Of a stretch of 64,000 nt of DNA, positions 45,013 through 53,568 are shown in pieces. A model generated the notes under the pieces. That model was given only the letters and a program-made list of their open reading frames with translations, was not told where the DNA came from and searched no databases. Every line of letters begins with the position of its first letter. Position 1 is the stretch's first letter. The stretch is from Celerinatantimonas sp046054165. GTDB taxonomy: Bacteria; Pseudomonadota; Gammaproteobacteria; Enterobacterales; Celerinatantimonadaceae. The stretch is taken from NCBI RefSeq assembly GCF_046054165.1, contig NZ_JBFNXK010000001.1, forward strand, positions 248,001 to 312,000. Direction: 5' to 3'. The position numbers and the translations under genes were made by a program.

Positions 45013-45306
45013 ATGTCCAAAGCAACTACGCCACAAATTTTTCAGTTAAGCCAGTTACATTTAGGTGAATCAGTCATAGTGAATCATATCGATGCAGATA
45101 TCGAAGATGTTCAACGTATGAATATGCTAGGGATCCGAAAAGGCATTCAAATGAAAATTGTCCACGGTCCCGGACGTCGTGGCGCAGTCGTTCAAATCGG
45201 TGGAGCCCGAGTGGCCTTAGGCCCTGAAATTATTCTACAGATTGCAGTCACGCAATTAGCTCAACCTATTTCAGAAAATACCTTGGTAGCTGGACGGTCG
45301 ATATGA
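45013..45306 (+). CDS. feoA: Ferrous iron transport protein A
   Basis: 97 residues with the SH3-like FeoA fold: MNMLGIRKGIQMKIVHGPGRRGAVVQIGGARVALG. It is slightly longer than the usual 75-85 residues at both ends. FeoA is a small cytoplasmic partner of FeoB in Fe(II) uptake. It overlaps feoB by 4 bases. Confidence 0.95.
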   Translation: MSKATTPQIFQLSQLHLGESVIVNHIDADIEDVQRMNMLGIRKGIQMKIVHGPGRRGAVVQIGGARVALGPEIILQIAVTQLAQPISENTLVAGRSI

Positions 45307-47636
45307 GTGGATGTTGTGATCATGAACAATGGCAGTTACCTGCAGGACACTTCGTTGTAGCACTAGCCGGAAATCCAAATTGTGGCAAAACCACTTTATT
45401 TAATCTATTAACCGGTGCACACCAACGCATCGGCAACTGGCCTGGTGTCACAGTTGAAAAACGTTCGGGTTCCATGAATTTGGATGAAGCCAAACTCTCA
45501 GTAGTCGATCTGCCCGGGGTCTATAGTTTAATGGGCGGTGGTAGTGCCGATCAGGCTGTTGCTCGAGATTTCTTACTTGATAATCCGGTGGATCTCATCA
45601 TTAATATTGTCGATTCATCTAATCTTGAACGGCACTTGGTGATGACGGCTGAACTGCTTGAAATTGGCAAGCCAATGATTCTGGTACTTAATATGATCGA
45701 TGAATCAGAAGCTATCGGTTTGCATGCGGAACTCGATCGACTCAAGGACGAGTTACATTTTCCTGTTGTAGCAATGGTGGCTCGTAAAGGGAAAGGTCGT
45801 GAAGAACTGATCCAAGCGATTAAAAATAGTCTGCAGCATCCTCCGACCAGCTGCCAGCTTGAATATACCGAAGAAGCTCAACAAGCGATTACTGATATCG
45901 CAACCCATATTGAAGCACCATCACTTGCCCGCCAGCGTTTTACCGCTTTACGTTTATTAGAAGGAATTACTCATACCGAGTCCCCTCTATTACAAGAACG
46001 ATTACAGCGTCATCAACAACAACTCGAAACGCAATATGGTGAAGCCGCTGCAGACTTAATCGCAGCGAGTCGCTTCGACTGGGCCTACAAAATTGCGAGC
46101 CTGGCCTTTACTCGACGCCCCGCGAATTCATTCCGTCAAAAAACAACCGAGATTCTCGATAATATTGCATTAAGTGACTGGTTTGGAGTCCCCATTTTTT
46201 TATGTATTCTCTATGTTGTATTTGTCTTAAGCTTTAGTGGCGGAAATATTCTGCTGGATTTCTTTGATCAGGCCTCATCGGCGCTACTCATCAATGGTGT
46301 CGGCCATGTTCTCTATCTGATGGGATTACCCAACTGGCTAGTATCAATTATTGCTGGCGGCATTGGTGGCGGCTTAAATCTAGTTATTACTTTTATCCCA
46401 CCTATCGGCATGACATTTTTTCTTCTGGCTATTCTGGATGATTCCGGTTATATGGCCAGAGCAGCCTATGCAATGGATCGACTCATGCGTCGTATGGGAC
46501 TTCCAGGCAATGCATTGGTCCCCATGGTTATTGGCTTTGGTTGTAACGTTCCAGCCATTATGGGATCCCGGATTATAGAAGATCCCCGAGGACGAATACT
46601 AACCGTATTAATGCAGCCTTTTATGTCCTGTTCTGCTCGATTAACGATCTATATGGCATTTGCTGTCGTTTTCTTTAGAGAACAAGGTGGACAGGTTGTA
46701 TTTCTACTTTATTTAGTTGGGATCGTGGTGGCCTTTTTCACCGCTTGGTTATTAGGGAAAACGGCTCTCACAGGCAAACCCCGGTCGTTTGCAATGGAGT
46801 TACCCCCCTATCGTTTACCGAGTCTTCGCAGTGTCATCATCCAAAGTTGGCATCGACTCAAAATATTTATGTTTCGTGTCGGACGAGTCATTGCCGTTAT
46901 TGGTCTAGTTTTATTCATTCTACCGGGTATCGGCTGGCAGAATGGCCGGATCACAACAACCGATATCGACCATTCACTTCTGGCACAGGGGAGCCGCGCT
47001 ATCGTCCCCATTTTTGCGCCAATGGGGATCACTCCGGATAATTGGCCAGCTGTTTCAGGATTAGTCGCGGGGGCTGCGGCTAAAGAAATTGTTATTGGCA
47101 CCATGAATGGTATTTACCAACGCCAAAGCGCACAGGATACATTAACTAGCTATCGCAATCCGGATATTTGGGGCCAGCTCAAAGTCGCGATCCAGACCAT
47201 CCCAGAAAATATAAAAACATTTATCACAACAATTTCAGACCCTCTAGGCATATCCGATTTAAGAACGGATGATGAGGCACGACAAGCCTCAGGAGCCAGT
47301 AGTGCAACCCTCACTGCACTAGCAAAAGGATTCACGCCGCTATCAGCATTCGCATACCTCATTTTCGTTTTACTCTATATGCCGTGCGCAAGCACAATGG
47401 GTGCTTTACGCCGAGAAGTTGGGTGGGGTTGGATGTTGTTCTCATCAGGTTATGGCATAGCAATTGGTTGGGCAGGCGCAACACTTATTTATCAATTAGG
47501 CACTTATACCGAACATCCCGGACAATCCGTGATGTGGACAGCTGGAATTTGTATCTGCTTTTTAGGGCTGGTTTTAGGGTTGCGGTTTTTTGGAAAATCA
47601 CAGAAGCCAACATTATCGGGAGAACCTACAGTTTGA
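45303..47636 (+). CDS. feoB: Ferrous iron transport protein B
   Basis: 777 residues. The N-terminal G domain has GNPNCGKTTLFN (G1), DLPGVYSL (G3) and NMIDE (G4). The membrane part follows with GGNILLDFFD, PMVIGFGCNVPAIMGSR and FMSCSARLTIY, which hold the conserved cysteines of the Fe(II) path. It imports ferrous iron at the inner membrane. It overlaps feoC through TTGA. Confidence 0.97.
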   Translation: MSGCCDHEQWQLPAGHFVVALAGNPNCGKTTLFNLLTGAHQRIGNWPGVTVEKRSGSMNLDEAKLSVVDLPGVYSLMGGGSADQAVARDFLLDNPVDLIINIVDSSNLERHLVMTAELLEIGKPMILVLNMIDESEAIGLHAELDRLKDELHFPVVAMVARKGKGREELIQAIKNSLQHPPTSCQLEYTEEAQQAITDIATHIEAPSLARQRFTALRLLEGITHTESPLLQERLQRHQQQLETQYGEAAADLIAASRFDWAYKIASLAFTRRPANSFRQKTTEILDNIALSDWFGVPIFLCILYVVFVLSFSGGNILLDFFDQASSALLINGVGHVLYLMGLPNWLVSIIAGGIGGGLNLVITFIPPIGMTFFLLAILDDSGYMARAAYAMDRLMRRMGLPGNALVPMVIGFGCNVPAIMGSRIIEDPRGRILTVLMQPFMSCSARLTIYMAFAVVFFREQGGQVVFLLYLVGIVVAFFTAWLLGKTALTGKPRSFAMELPPYRLPSLRSVIIQSWHRLKIFMFRVGRVIAVIGLVLFILPGIGWQNGRITTTDIDHSLLAQGSRAIVPIFAPMGITPDNWPAVSGLVAGAAAKEIVIGTMNGIYQRQSAQDTLTSYRNPDIWGQLKVAIQTIPENIKTFITTISDPLGISDLRTDDEARQASGASSATLTALAKGFTPLSAFAYLIFVLLYMPCASTMGALRREVGWGWMLFSSGYGIAIGWAGATLIYQLGTYTEHPGQSVMWTAGICICFLGLVLGLRFFGKSQKPTLSGEPTV

Positions 47637-47887
47637 ACCCATTATTTGCAGTGCGTGATTTTATTCAACACGAAAAAATAGCTTCCGTTCCCCAAATCGC
47701 AGGGGCATTGGCACTTTCTCCGGCACTTGTTGAAGAAATTATCCATCATTGGCTTCGACGAGGCTATATCAGTGAACATGCGGATATACCCTCCTGTTTA
47801 TCCCAATGTTCTACAGGCAGCTGCCGGAGCTGCCCTGAAAAAAAGATAACTAAAAACTACTATTGGATAAAGACAAGCATCCATTAA
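47633..47887 (+). CDS. feoC: FeoC-like winged-helix protein
   Basis: 84 residues from a TTG start that overlaps the feoB stop (TTGA), with GGGAG about 10 bases upstream. The first about 55 residues look like a winged helix (IASVPQIAGALALSPALVEEIIHHW). A cysteine cluster CLSQCSTGSCRSC then fits the FeoC Fe-S motif. In Klebsiella and Salmonella FeoC protects FeoB from proteolysis. A longer upstream ATG frame would overlap feoB by 250 bases and is rejected. Confidence 0.85.
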   Translation: MNPLFAVRDFIQHEKIASVPQIAGALALSPALVEEIIHHWLRRGYISEHADIPSCLSQCSTGSCRSCPEKKITKNYYWIKTSIH

Positions 47888-47957
47888 CGATGCTTGCTCC
47901 GTACGAATAGCCACGCTAGACTAAAACTTAATTTATCTATTCTCACTCATAAATAAT

Positions 47958-48293
47958 ATGGCAAGTTTGCAAGATCAATTAAGTCAGCTGGTATACAGCA
48001 CCGAACAAGGCCGAATCAAACCAGAGCCGGAGGCAGAGCCAATCCCCAAAGGAGACGGTATTATTCGGATCCGGCGAGAAACTAAAGGCCGTAAAGGTAA
48101 AGGAGTGACGGTATTAAATGGCTTTGGTATCCCCCAAGAAGAACTTAAAACCATTGCCAAAGCATTAAAAAAGCATTGTGGTGTTGGTGGAAGTGTAAAA
48201 GAATACACCATTGAAATTCAAGGTGATCAACGTCTGGCAATCGAAAAATGGCTGGCCGATCATCAATACCGTTTTAAACGAAACGGGGGATGA
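47958..48293 (+). CDS. yciH: SUI1/eIF1-family translation factor-like protein YciH
   Basis: 111 residues with an SUI1 domain: IRIRRETKGRKGKGVTVLNGF and CGVGGSVKEYTIEIQGD. YciH is the bacterial eIF1 relative and has been linked to inhibition of translation or initiation fidelity under stress. It is preceded by an unstructured acidic stretch. A small hairpin (GAGCAA/TTGCTC, 48296-48310) with TTTA follows and may end it. Confidence 0.93.
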   Translation: MASLQDQLSQLVYSTEQGRIKPEPEAEPIPKGDGIIRIRRETKGRKGKGVTVLNGFGIPQEELKTIAKALKKHCGVGGSVKEYTIEIQGDQRLAIEKWLADHQYRFKRNGG

Positions 48294-48330
48294 GTGAGCA
48301 ACGCTTGCTCTTTATCGATTAACCCGTTAA

Positions 48331-48522
48331 AATCCCCGCTCTTTTTGGGGAGTAGTCGTCACTTCAACGTGAGTGATTATCAACATTCTTGGTTAATTAT
48401 CTAACCGTGGTAATCACAGCCTTCATGGCCTGACAAGACCAAACAGATTAGTCAACGCCAATAATTAAGTTGTAAGGCGGGCTGCTTTGACTATTCTGTC
48501 TGGTTTCATTGGCCCGTCTTAC
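48331..48522 (+). promoter_or_regulatory. yybP-ykoY manganese riboswitch
   Basis: The leader of the exporter gene carries the class hallmarks, GGGGAGTAG at 48347-48355 and the conserved CCTTCATGGCC at 48420-48430, within a long structured leader. Near the gene, TAAGGCGGGC (48473-48482) pairs with GCCCGTCTTA (48512-48521), just before the ATG at 48537. This could act as the expression platform. The class binds Mn2+ and turns on exporters such as mntP, alx and the GDT1-like MneA. The exact ends are estimates. Confidence 0.85.
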
Positions 48523-48536
48523 CTTATAAATCAATC

Positions 48537-49094
48537 ATGGAAGCATTTTTAACATCAGCCTTTTCGGTGGCATTATCTGAATTGGGCGACAAAACACAAT
48601 TACTCGCTATTATTTTAATTTGCCGATTCCGAAAGCCTATTCCGATCATCATCGGAATGATTATCGCCACGATTGCCAATCATCTCTTAGCGGGGTATGT
48701 GGGGGCCCTCATTTCTCAATGGCTCACACCCGATGTAGTTCGCTGGCTGGTAACCATCTCATTTTTAGCTGTTGCATTATGGGCCCTTTTCCCAGATAAA
48801 ATGGAAAATGATGACTCTCAACCCATGCGCTATGGGCCATTATTGACAACGCTAATTATGTTTTTCTTAGCTGAAATTGGAGATAAAACCCAAATAGCGA
48901 CAATGATTATGGCCGCTAAATATACAAATCTTTGGGAAGTTGTCTCAGGAAGTACAGTCGGTCTTTGTATAGCCAATATTCCAGTCATGCTCATTGGTTA
49001 TCGATACATTAACAAACTTCCGATGAAATGGATTCGCCGCGGATCTTGCTTACTCTTTTTAATACTAAGTGTGATTACATTTTTTAATCACTAA
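48537..49094 (+). CDS. TMEM165/GDT1 family Mn2+ exporter (MneA-like)
   Basis: 185 residues with six membrane segments in two repeats. Each carries the ExGDKT signature: ALSELGDKTQLLAI and LAEIGDKTQIATM. Members export Mn2+ in Vibrio (MneA) and move Mn2+/Ca2+ in eukaryotes. The riboswitch upstream supports manganese as substrate. No strong Shine-Dalgarno sequence precedes the ATG, which fits control of translation by leader folding. Confidence 0.93.
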   Translation: MEAFLTSAFSVALSELGDKTQLLAIILICRFRKPIPIIIGMIIATIANHLLAGYVGALISQWLTPDVVRWLVTISFLAVALWALFPDKMENDDSQPMRYGPLLTTLIMFFLAEIGDKTQIATMIMAAKYTNLWEVVSGSTVGLCIANIPVMLIGYRYINKLPMKWIRRGSCLLFLILSVITFFNH

Positions 49095-49243
49095 AAATCA
49101 TCAAACTAAATCGTAAATCATTATGTAAAGCTGGCAATGAAACCGCATAATTTTATGCATGATGACGTTCATAACTAAAACAAAAAAGCAGATCCACTCC
49201 AGTTAATAATTACGATAATAATCAATAACGACCAGCAGAACTT

Positions 49244-49275
49244 AAAAAACCACCTACATCAATAGGTGGTTTTTT
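49244..49275. terminator. Bidirectional terminator between the Mn exporter and nhaD
   Basis: A 12-bp stem AAAAAACCACCT (49244-49255) and AGGTGGTTTTTT (49264-49275) around 8 bases, with T runs on both strands. It serves two convergent genes. Confidence 0.9.
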
Positions 49276-49305
49276 AGATCAAAACAATCTTTAAGATGTT
49301 TTTAA

Positions 49306-50742
49306 TTAAAAGAGGGCTGCATTAAGCCACAAATGAACCAGAATCGCACCGGCATACCCAAGGGCAATAGCAGGCAACCAACGCAAATGCCCAAAGAAAG
49401 TATACATTCCTCGAGCCTGCCCCATTAGCGCAACCCCAGCGGCAGAACCAATAGATAATAAACTTCCACCAATACCTGCAGTCATCGTAACCAATAACCA
49501 TTCACCTAAGCTCATATCAGGATGCATGGTTAATACAGCGAACATTACTGGGATGTTATCCACAACTGAACTTAAAATACCGATGGTAGTATTAGCATAA
49601 GTTGGGTTCCAGTTGCTATAAAGCGCGGTAGAAGCCAGATCCAAATAACCAATAAAGCCTAACCCACCGACACACATTACAACCCCATAGAAGAAGAGCA
49701 ATGTATCCCACTCGGCCTGAGCGATGCGTTGAAACACGTTAAAAGGAACGATACTTCCTAAATACTGCAACGCTTCCTGATCGCCTCGCTGTTCAGCTGA
49801 TGTTTTAAGATGCTGAACTTTTTTCGGAAAACTACGCCGCAGATAAAATCCCATACATTGTAAGTATCCAAGACCTAACATCATCCCCATAACAGGAGGC
49901 AAATCTAACGAATTATGACCCACAACAGCTGTCACGATAGTCAATAAAAATAATAAAATGATACGGCGTGCTCCTCGTTTCATCGGAACATTTTCACTGG
50001 TTGAAGCCACCGTACTTTTCTTAATGAAGAAGGTCATAATAACTGCAGGAATTACAAAACTAACAACGGCAGGAATAAATAAATCAAAGAATTGATTGAA
50101 CTCCACAACGCCTTTTTGCCATACCATTAGAGTCGTAATATCACCAAAAGGACTAAAGGCTCCTCCCGCATTGGCACCAATCACGATATTCACGCAGGCC
50201 ATATTGATGAAACGCTTTTCATCTTTAGCCACTTTAATAACAACCGTACACATCAACAATGCAGTGGTCATATTATCAGCGATAGGTGAAATAAAGAATG
50301 CGAGAAGCCCTGTTAGCCAAAACAATACGCGATATGAAAGGTTCTTACTAACAAGCCAGGTTCTTAATCTATCAAAAACGCCTCGTTCTTCCATCGCATT
50401 GATATATGTCATCGCAACTAATAGGAATAACAATAATTCGGCATATTCTTCTAAATTACTACTAAAAGCTTCTCCAACCCAGGGAGCATGCGCTGTTCCC
50501 CGTTCAGCTAACCCAACTAGAAACCAAATCAATCCGGCTGCAATCAGTACCGGTTTCGATTTATGCAGATGAGTCCACTCTTCACTAGCAACAAGCAAAT
50601 AAGCCACAATAAAAGCAAGCAGCGAAATCCATGCTGTCGTGGTCCCAACTAAATGTAAATGACCTTCAGGTGCCTGATCTGCAAACACGGGAAAGCTGAA
50701 AGCAGCTAATAACAAAGCCACCCAACGGAAATTCCTTAACAT
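49306..50742 (-). CDS. nhaD: Na+/H+ antiporter NhaD
   Basis: 478 residues with a cleavable-looking hydrophobic N terminus and about twelve membrane segments. Conserved stretches are SPIADNMTTALLMCTVV, NIVIGANAGGAFSPFGDITTLM and SVVDNIPVMFAVLTMHPDM, typical of the ion-transporter superfamily and NhaD. NhaD expels Na+ (and Li+) at alkaline pH and is common in marine gammaproteobacteria. It is monocistronic. Confidence 0.93.
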   Translation of the reverse strand: MLRNFRWVALLLAAFSFPVFADQAPEGHLHLVGTTTAWISLLAFIVAYLLVASEEWTHLHKSKPVLIAAGLIWFLVGLAERGTAHAPWVGEAFSSNLEEYAELLLFLLVAMTYINAMEERGVFDRLRTWLVSKNLSYRVLFWLTGLLAFFISPIADNMTTALLMCTVVIKVAKDEKRFINMACVNIVIGANAGGAFSPFGDITTLMVWQKGVVEFNQFFDLFIPAVVSFVIPAVIMTFFIKKSTVASTSENVPMKRGARRIILLFLLTIVTAVVGHNSLDLPPVMGMMLGLGYLQCMGFYLRRSFPKKVQHLKTSAEQRGDQEALQYLGSIVPFNVFQRIAQAEWDTLLFFYGVVMCVGGLGFIGYLDLASTALYSNWNPTYANTTIGILSSVVDNIPVMFAVLTMHPDMSLGEWLLVTMTAGIGGSLLSIGSAAGVALMGQARGMYTFFGHLRWLPAIALGYAGAILVHLWLNAALF

Positions 50743-51365
50743 AGTCTATCCTGTAGTATCAATTGAAATCTTTTATTGAAATAATGTGCTGTAGCCAAAC
50801 CCTTGGTCTACATACCCCCCGCAAAAAACATCATATTCATTGGTTCATTCTGTAAATAGTCTCAATTTACTCGAAATTACCGACTCAACGAAAAACCGAC
50901 ATTCTATTGTTATACCGATAGATTTTAATCCATTGATGAAGATCAGATTATCGAGACAAACCCTTAAAATCTTTCATTTATTTTACTTTTAAGTGACAAG
51001 TTGGAGTTTATTTATTCGATTTCATTTACATTTTAAACAAAAATTTGGCCCCGAATTTAAGTTCAATATTTATAAAACACTGATTAAAAAGACCCAATAG
51101 GATTAAATTAAACCTATCAATATACATCCTAATCAGCCTAATTTTTAGATAGGTTTAACATGAGAGAATTATAGTTACAGCAAGCCAAACTTCATTTAAT
51201 CCCATTTTGATCTTGTTACACTATTGACTCCCTCATGAAGCTTCATGTTCAAAGTGTATTTAATTTGAACAAAATTCGGCCATGAAAGATCAATAGCCCA
51301 AAAGAAGCAATTTAAAACATCCAGTGATTCAAGCTAGAATAAGACTCAATTTTTTGGGCTACATT
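50743..51365. other. Long AT-rich spacer between nhaD and csdA
   Basis: About 620 bases without a gene. CATGAAGCTTCATG (51234-51247) is a perfect 14-base palindrome, and GTTCAAA (51247-51253) and TTTGAAC (51264-51270) form an adjoining inverted repeat with a 10-base spacer, about 100 bases before csdA. These are candidate operators. No riboswitch or small RNA is recognised. Confidence 0.4.
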
Positions 51366-52577
51366 ATGAATACATTCGATCCTCAAACATTCCGCAATAG
51401 TTTTCCATGCTTTCAGACGAATGATCTGGGAATTTATCTGGATAATGCGGCAACGACACAACTTCCAGAACAAGTCATTGCGATGCTGAATAGCTACTAC
51501 CTTCAGGGCCGAAGCAATGTTCACCGCTCCTCTCATCCTCGGGCTCAAATGTTAACCGATCAATTTGAACAAGCCCGAGAAACCGTCGCCCAATGGCTCA
51601 ACGTAGCAGAAGATTCACAGATAATCTGGACTTCAGGAACAACAGCCAGTTTAAATATGCTGGCCTATGGATTACAGGGACAATTTCTCCCAGGTCAAAA
51701 AGTATTAGTTTCAACAATGGAACACCACGCCAACTTACTTCCCTGGCAGCGTTTGTGCCAGCATGAAAATTTACGTCTTGAAATTATCCCGGTCACTTCC
51801 GAGGGAGAATTAGATTGGCCTGCCTATGAAGCGTTACTGGATGATTCAACCGCAATAGTGGCTGTAGCTCATGTTTCCAATAGTCTTGGCACCTGTAATG
51901 ATGTTGCTAAAATCTGCCATCTCGCCAAAACCGTCGGAGCCATTTCAATTATTGACGGTGCGCAAGCGGTTGCACATTTGCCCGTTGACCTGAATGCTAT
52001 AGGCTGCGATGCCTATGCATTTTCGGGACATAAAATGTACGCACCATCAGGTGTTGGTGTTTTATATGGCCGTTCAACTCTGTTAAAACGTCTGCATCCG
52101 CTGTTGCTCGGGGGTGAAATGGTCAAGCATGTCAGCTTTAATACCGCAAGTTTCAGGGAGCTGCCATTCACGTTAGAGGCCGGGACACCCAACATAGCCG
52201 GTGTCTTAGGTCTAGCTGAAGCGGTCGAATTTCTCAAAACATGGGATAATGGGCGTTACACCTATGAACAAAATTTGTTGAACTATACCTATAACCAACT
52301 GCACGAAATAGATGGACTCCGGCTATTGGGCGCACCCAAGCAACGCTGTGGCGTACTCGCATTTGAAGTCCAGGGTATTCATCCTTTTGATATTACCGCT
52401 TGGTTAAACGAGCAACGGATTGCTATCCGCTGTGGACACCACTGTGCGATTCCACTCACGGAACAATTCACGCAGCAAGGAAGTATTCGCGTTTCTCTGG
52501 CAGCTTATAATACCATTGATGAAATTAACTATTTTATTGAACAACTCAAACAAGCTATAGATATAAACCGTTTATGA
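51366..52577 (+). CDS. csdA: Cysteine desulfurase CsdA (SufS family)
   Basis: 403 residues from the ATG at 51366, giving MNTFDPQTFRNSFPC; the longer reading adds 14 unrelated residues. Marks are YLDNAATTQLP, TMEHHANLLPWQ, the PLP lysine in AFSGHKMYAPSGVG, and the persulfide Cys in IRCGHHCAIPL. It removes sulfur from cysteine for Fe-S assembly and related pathways. Overlap with csdE (4 bases) identifies it as CsdA rather than SufS. Confidence 0.94.
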   Translation: MNTFDPQTFRNSFPCFQTNDLGIYLDNAATTQLPEQVIAMLNSYYLQGRSNVHRSSHPRAQMLTDQFEQARETVAQWLNVAEDSQIIWTSGTTASLNMLAYGLQGQFLPGQKVLVSTMEHHANLLPWQRLCQHENLRLEIIPVTSEGELDWPAYEALLDDSTAIVAVAHVSNSLGTCNDVAKICHLAKTVGAISIIDGAQAVAHLPVDLNAIGCDAYAFSGHKMYAPSGVGVLYGRSTLLKRLHPLLLGGEMVKHVSFNTASFRELPFTLEAGTPNIAGVLGLAEAVEFLKTWDNGRYTYEQNLLNYTYNQLHEIDGLRLLGAPKQRCGVLAFEVQGIHPFDITAWLNEQRIAIRCGHHCAIPLTEQFTQQGSIRVSLAAYNTIDEINYFIEQLKQAIDINRL

Positions 52578-52981
52578 ATTATCCCCAATTAATCCAACAG
52601 GTGCTGACCTGGGACAAATTAGAAACTCAATTTCAAAGTCTAAGTAGCGGTGAAGAACGCTACCGCCAACTGCTATTACTCGGTAAAGCGCTACCTAGAA
52701 TCGAACCTGAAAAATGTATTGCTAAAAATGAGGTTCAAGGTTGCGAGAGCAAAAGCTGGTTTTATTCAGATGATCAAAATATCTGGATTGATAGTGAAGC
52801 CCGAGTCATTCGCGGATTAATCTATTTACTTCTGTTACTTTGCCAGCATACCCAAGATCCAGCATTACTGATGCAACTCGACCTGCCTGCAATTTTGAAT
52901 AAATTAAAACTACAACAGTTCCTCAGTACATCTAGAATCAACGGAATTCAAGCCATCTGGAGCTTATTAATTCATCAATAA
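52574..52981 (+). CDS. csdE: Sulfur acceptor protein CsdE (SufE family)
   Basis: 135 residues with the SufE fold and the acceptor cysteine in NEVQGCESKSWF. CsdE accepts the persulfide from CsdA and passes it to partners; in E. coli it interacts with TcdA/CsdL. Translationally coupled to csdA. No csdL lies downstream. Confidence 0.92.
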   Translation: MNYPQLIQQVLTWDKLETQFQSLSSGEERYRQLLLLGKALPRIEPEKCIAKNEVQGCESKSWFYSDDQNIWIDSEARVIRGLIYLLLLLCQHTQDPALLMQLDLPAILNKLKLQQFLSTSRINGIQAIWSLLIHQ

Positions 52982-53075
52982 ATAACAAGATGTGCATAAT
53001 ATCGCAAATTTATAAAATAAATTATAAACCACTATAAAATGCTCATAATTTGTACGTTTTTGCTATGGAAAGACC

Positions 53076-53103
53076 TTGCAGCTCATGAGGTGCCGTGTAT
53101 ACT
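53076..53103 (+). promoter_or_regulatory. Promoter of the cold-shock gene
   Basis: TTGCAG (53076-53081) and TATACT (53098-53103) are 16 bases apart. Transcription would start near 53110 and leave a leader of about 120 bases, a common feature of thermosensitive cspA-type messages. I do not see the E. coli cold-box sequence. Confidence 0.6.
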
Positions 53104-53229
53104 GGATTCGTTGAAATGATTGGCAATATTTATGCGATTTAGAAGCAATGTATAACGTCGCTCCTGTAATTCATAAGTAAGTCATATTTTTCAATGTATT
53201 ACATAGATATTTTATTGCAGGATCGAGAT

Positions 53230-53439
53230 ATGTCCAACAAATTGACTGGTACCGTAAAATTTTTCAACGAAACTAAAGGGTTTGGTTTCATCGCTCAAGA
53301 AAATGGCCCTGATGTTTTCGTTCACTTTAGTGCAATCCAAAGTGATGGATTCAAAACGTTGAAAGACGGTCAACAAGTCGAATTCACCCTGGGTCAGAGC
53401 CAAAAAGGCCCTCAGGCAGAAAACGTAGTGCCTCTGTAA
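53230..53439 (+). CDS. CspA-family cold-shock protein
   Basis: 69 residues from the ATG at 53230, with AGGATCGAG upstream; an in-frame ATG at 53194 adds 12 unrelated residues. Both RNA-binding motifs are present: KGFGFIAQ (RNP1) and DVFVHFSAI (RNP2). The start KLTGTVKFFNETKG is typical. Such proteins bind single-stranded RNA and melt structures in the cold. Which paralogue (CspA, CspC, CspE) cannot be decided. Confidence 0.95.
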   Translation: MSNKLTGTVKFFNETKGFGFIAQENGPDVFVHFSAIQSDGFKTLKDGQQVEFTLGQSQKGPQAENVVPL

Positions 53440-53463
53440 AGTAAACTGGCCAAGAATAAATAT

Positions 53464-53488
53464 AAAAACCGCTAAATTAGCGGTTTTT
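53464..53488. terminator. Bidirectional terminator between csp and leuB
   Basis: AAAAACCGCTA (53464-53474) and TAGCGGTTTTT (53478-53488) form an 11-bp stem with a 3-base loop and T runs on both strands. It ends the cold-shock gene and may also end leuB. Confidence 0.9.
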
Positions 53489-53568
53489 TTATATCTACTC
53501 GATGTATAGCTGAAACTATCGTCCTTTCGTATATCCCATACTAAAGGACGATCCGTTACCAAAAAGAT

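Noticed and set aside
47384..47887. Long plus-strand ORF of 167 codons over the end of feoB
   Set aside because: The first 83 codons are an out-of-frame shadow of feoB. Only the part from the TTG at 47633 is FeoC-like, and it is annotated as such.
47874..47896. CAAGCATC/GATGCTTG hairpin at the end of feoC as a terminator
   Set aside because: No T run follows on either strand, so it is not called as a terminator.
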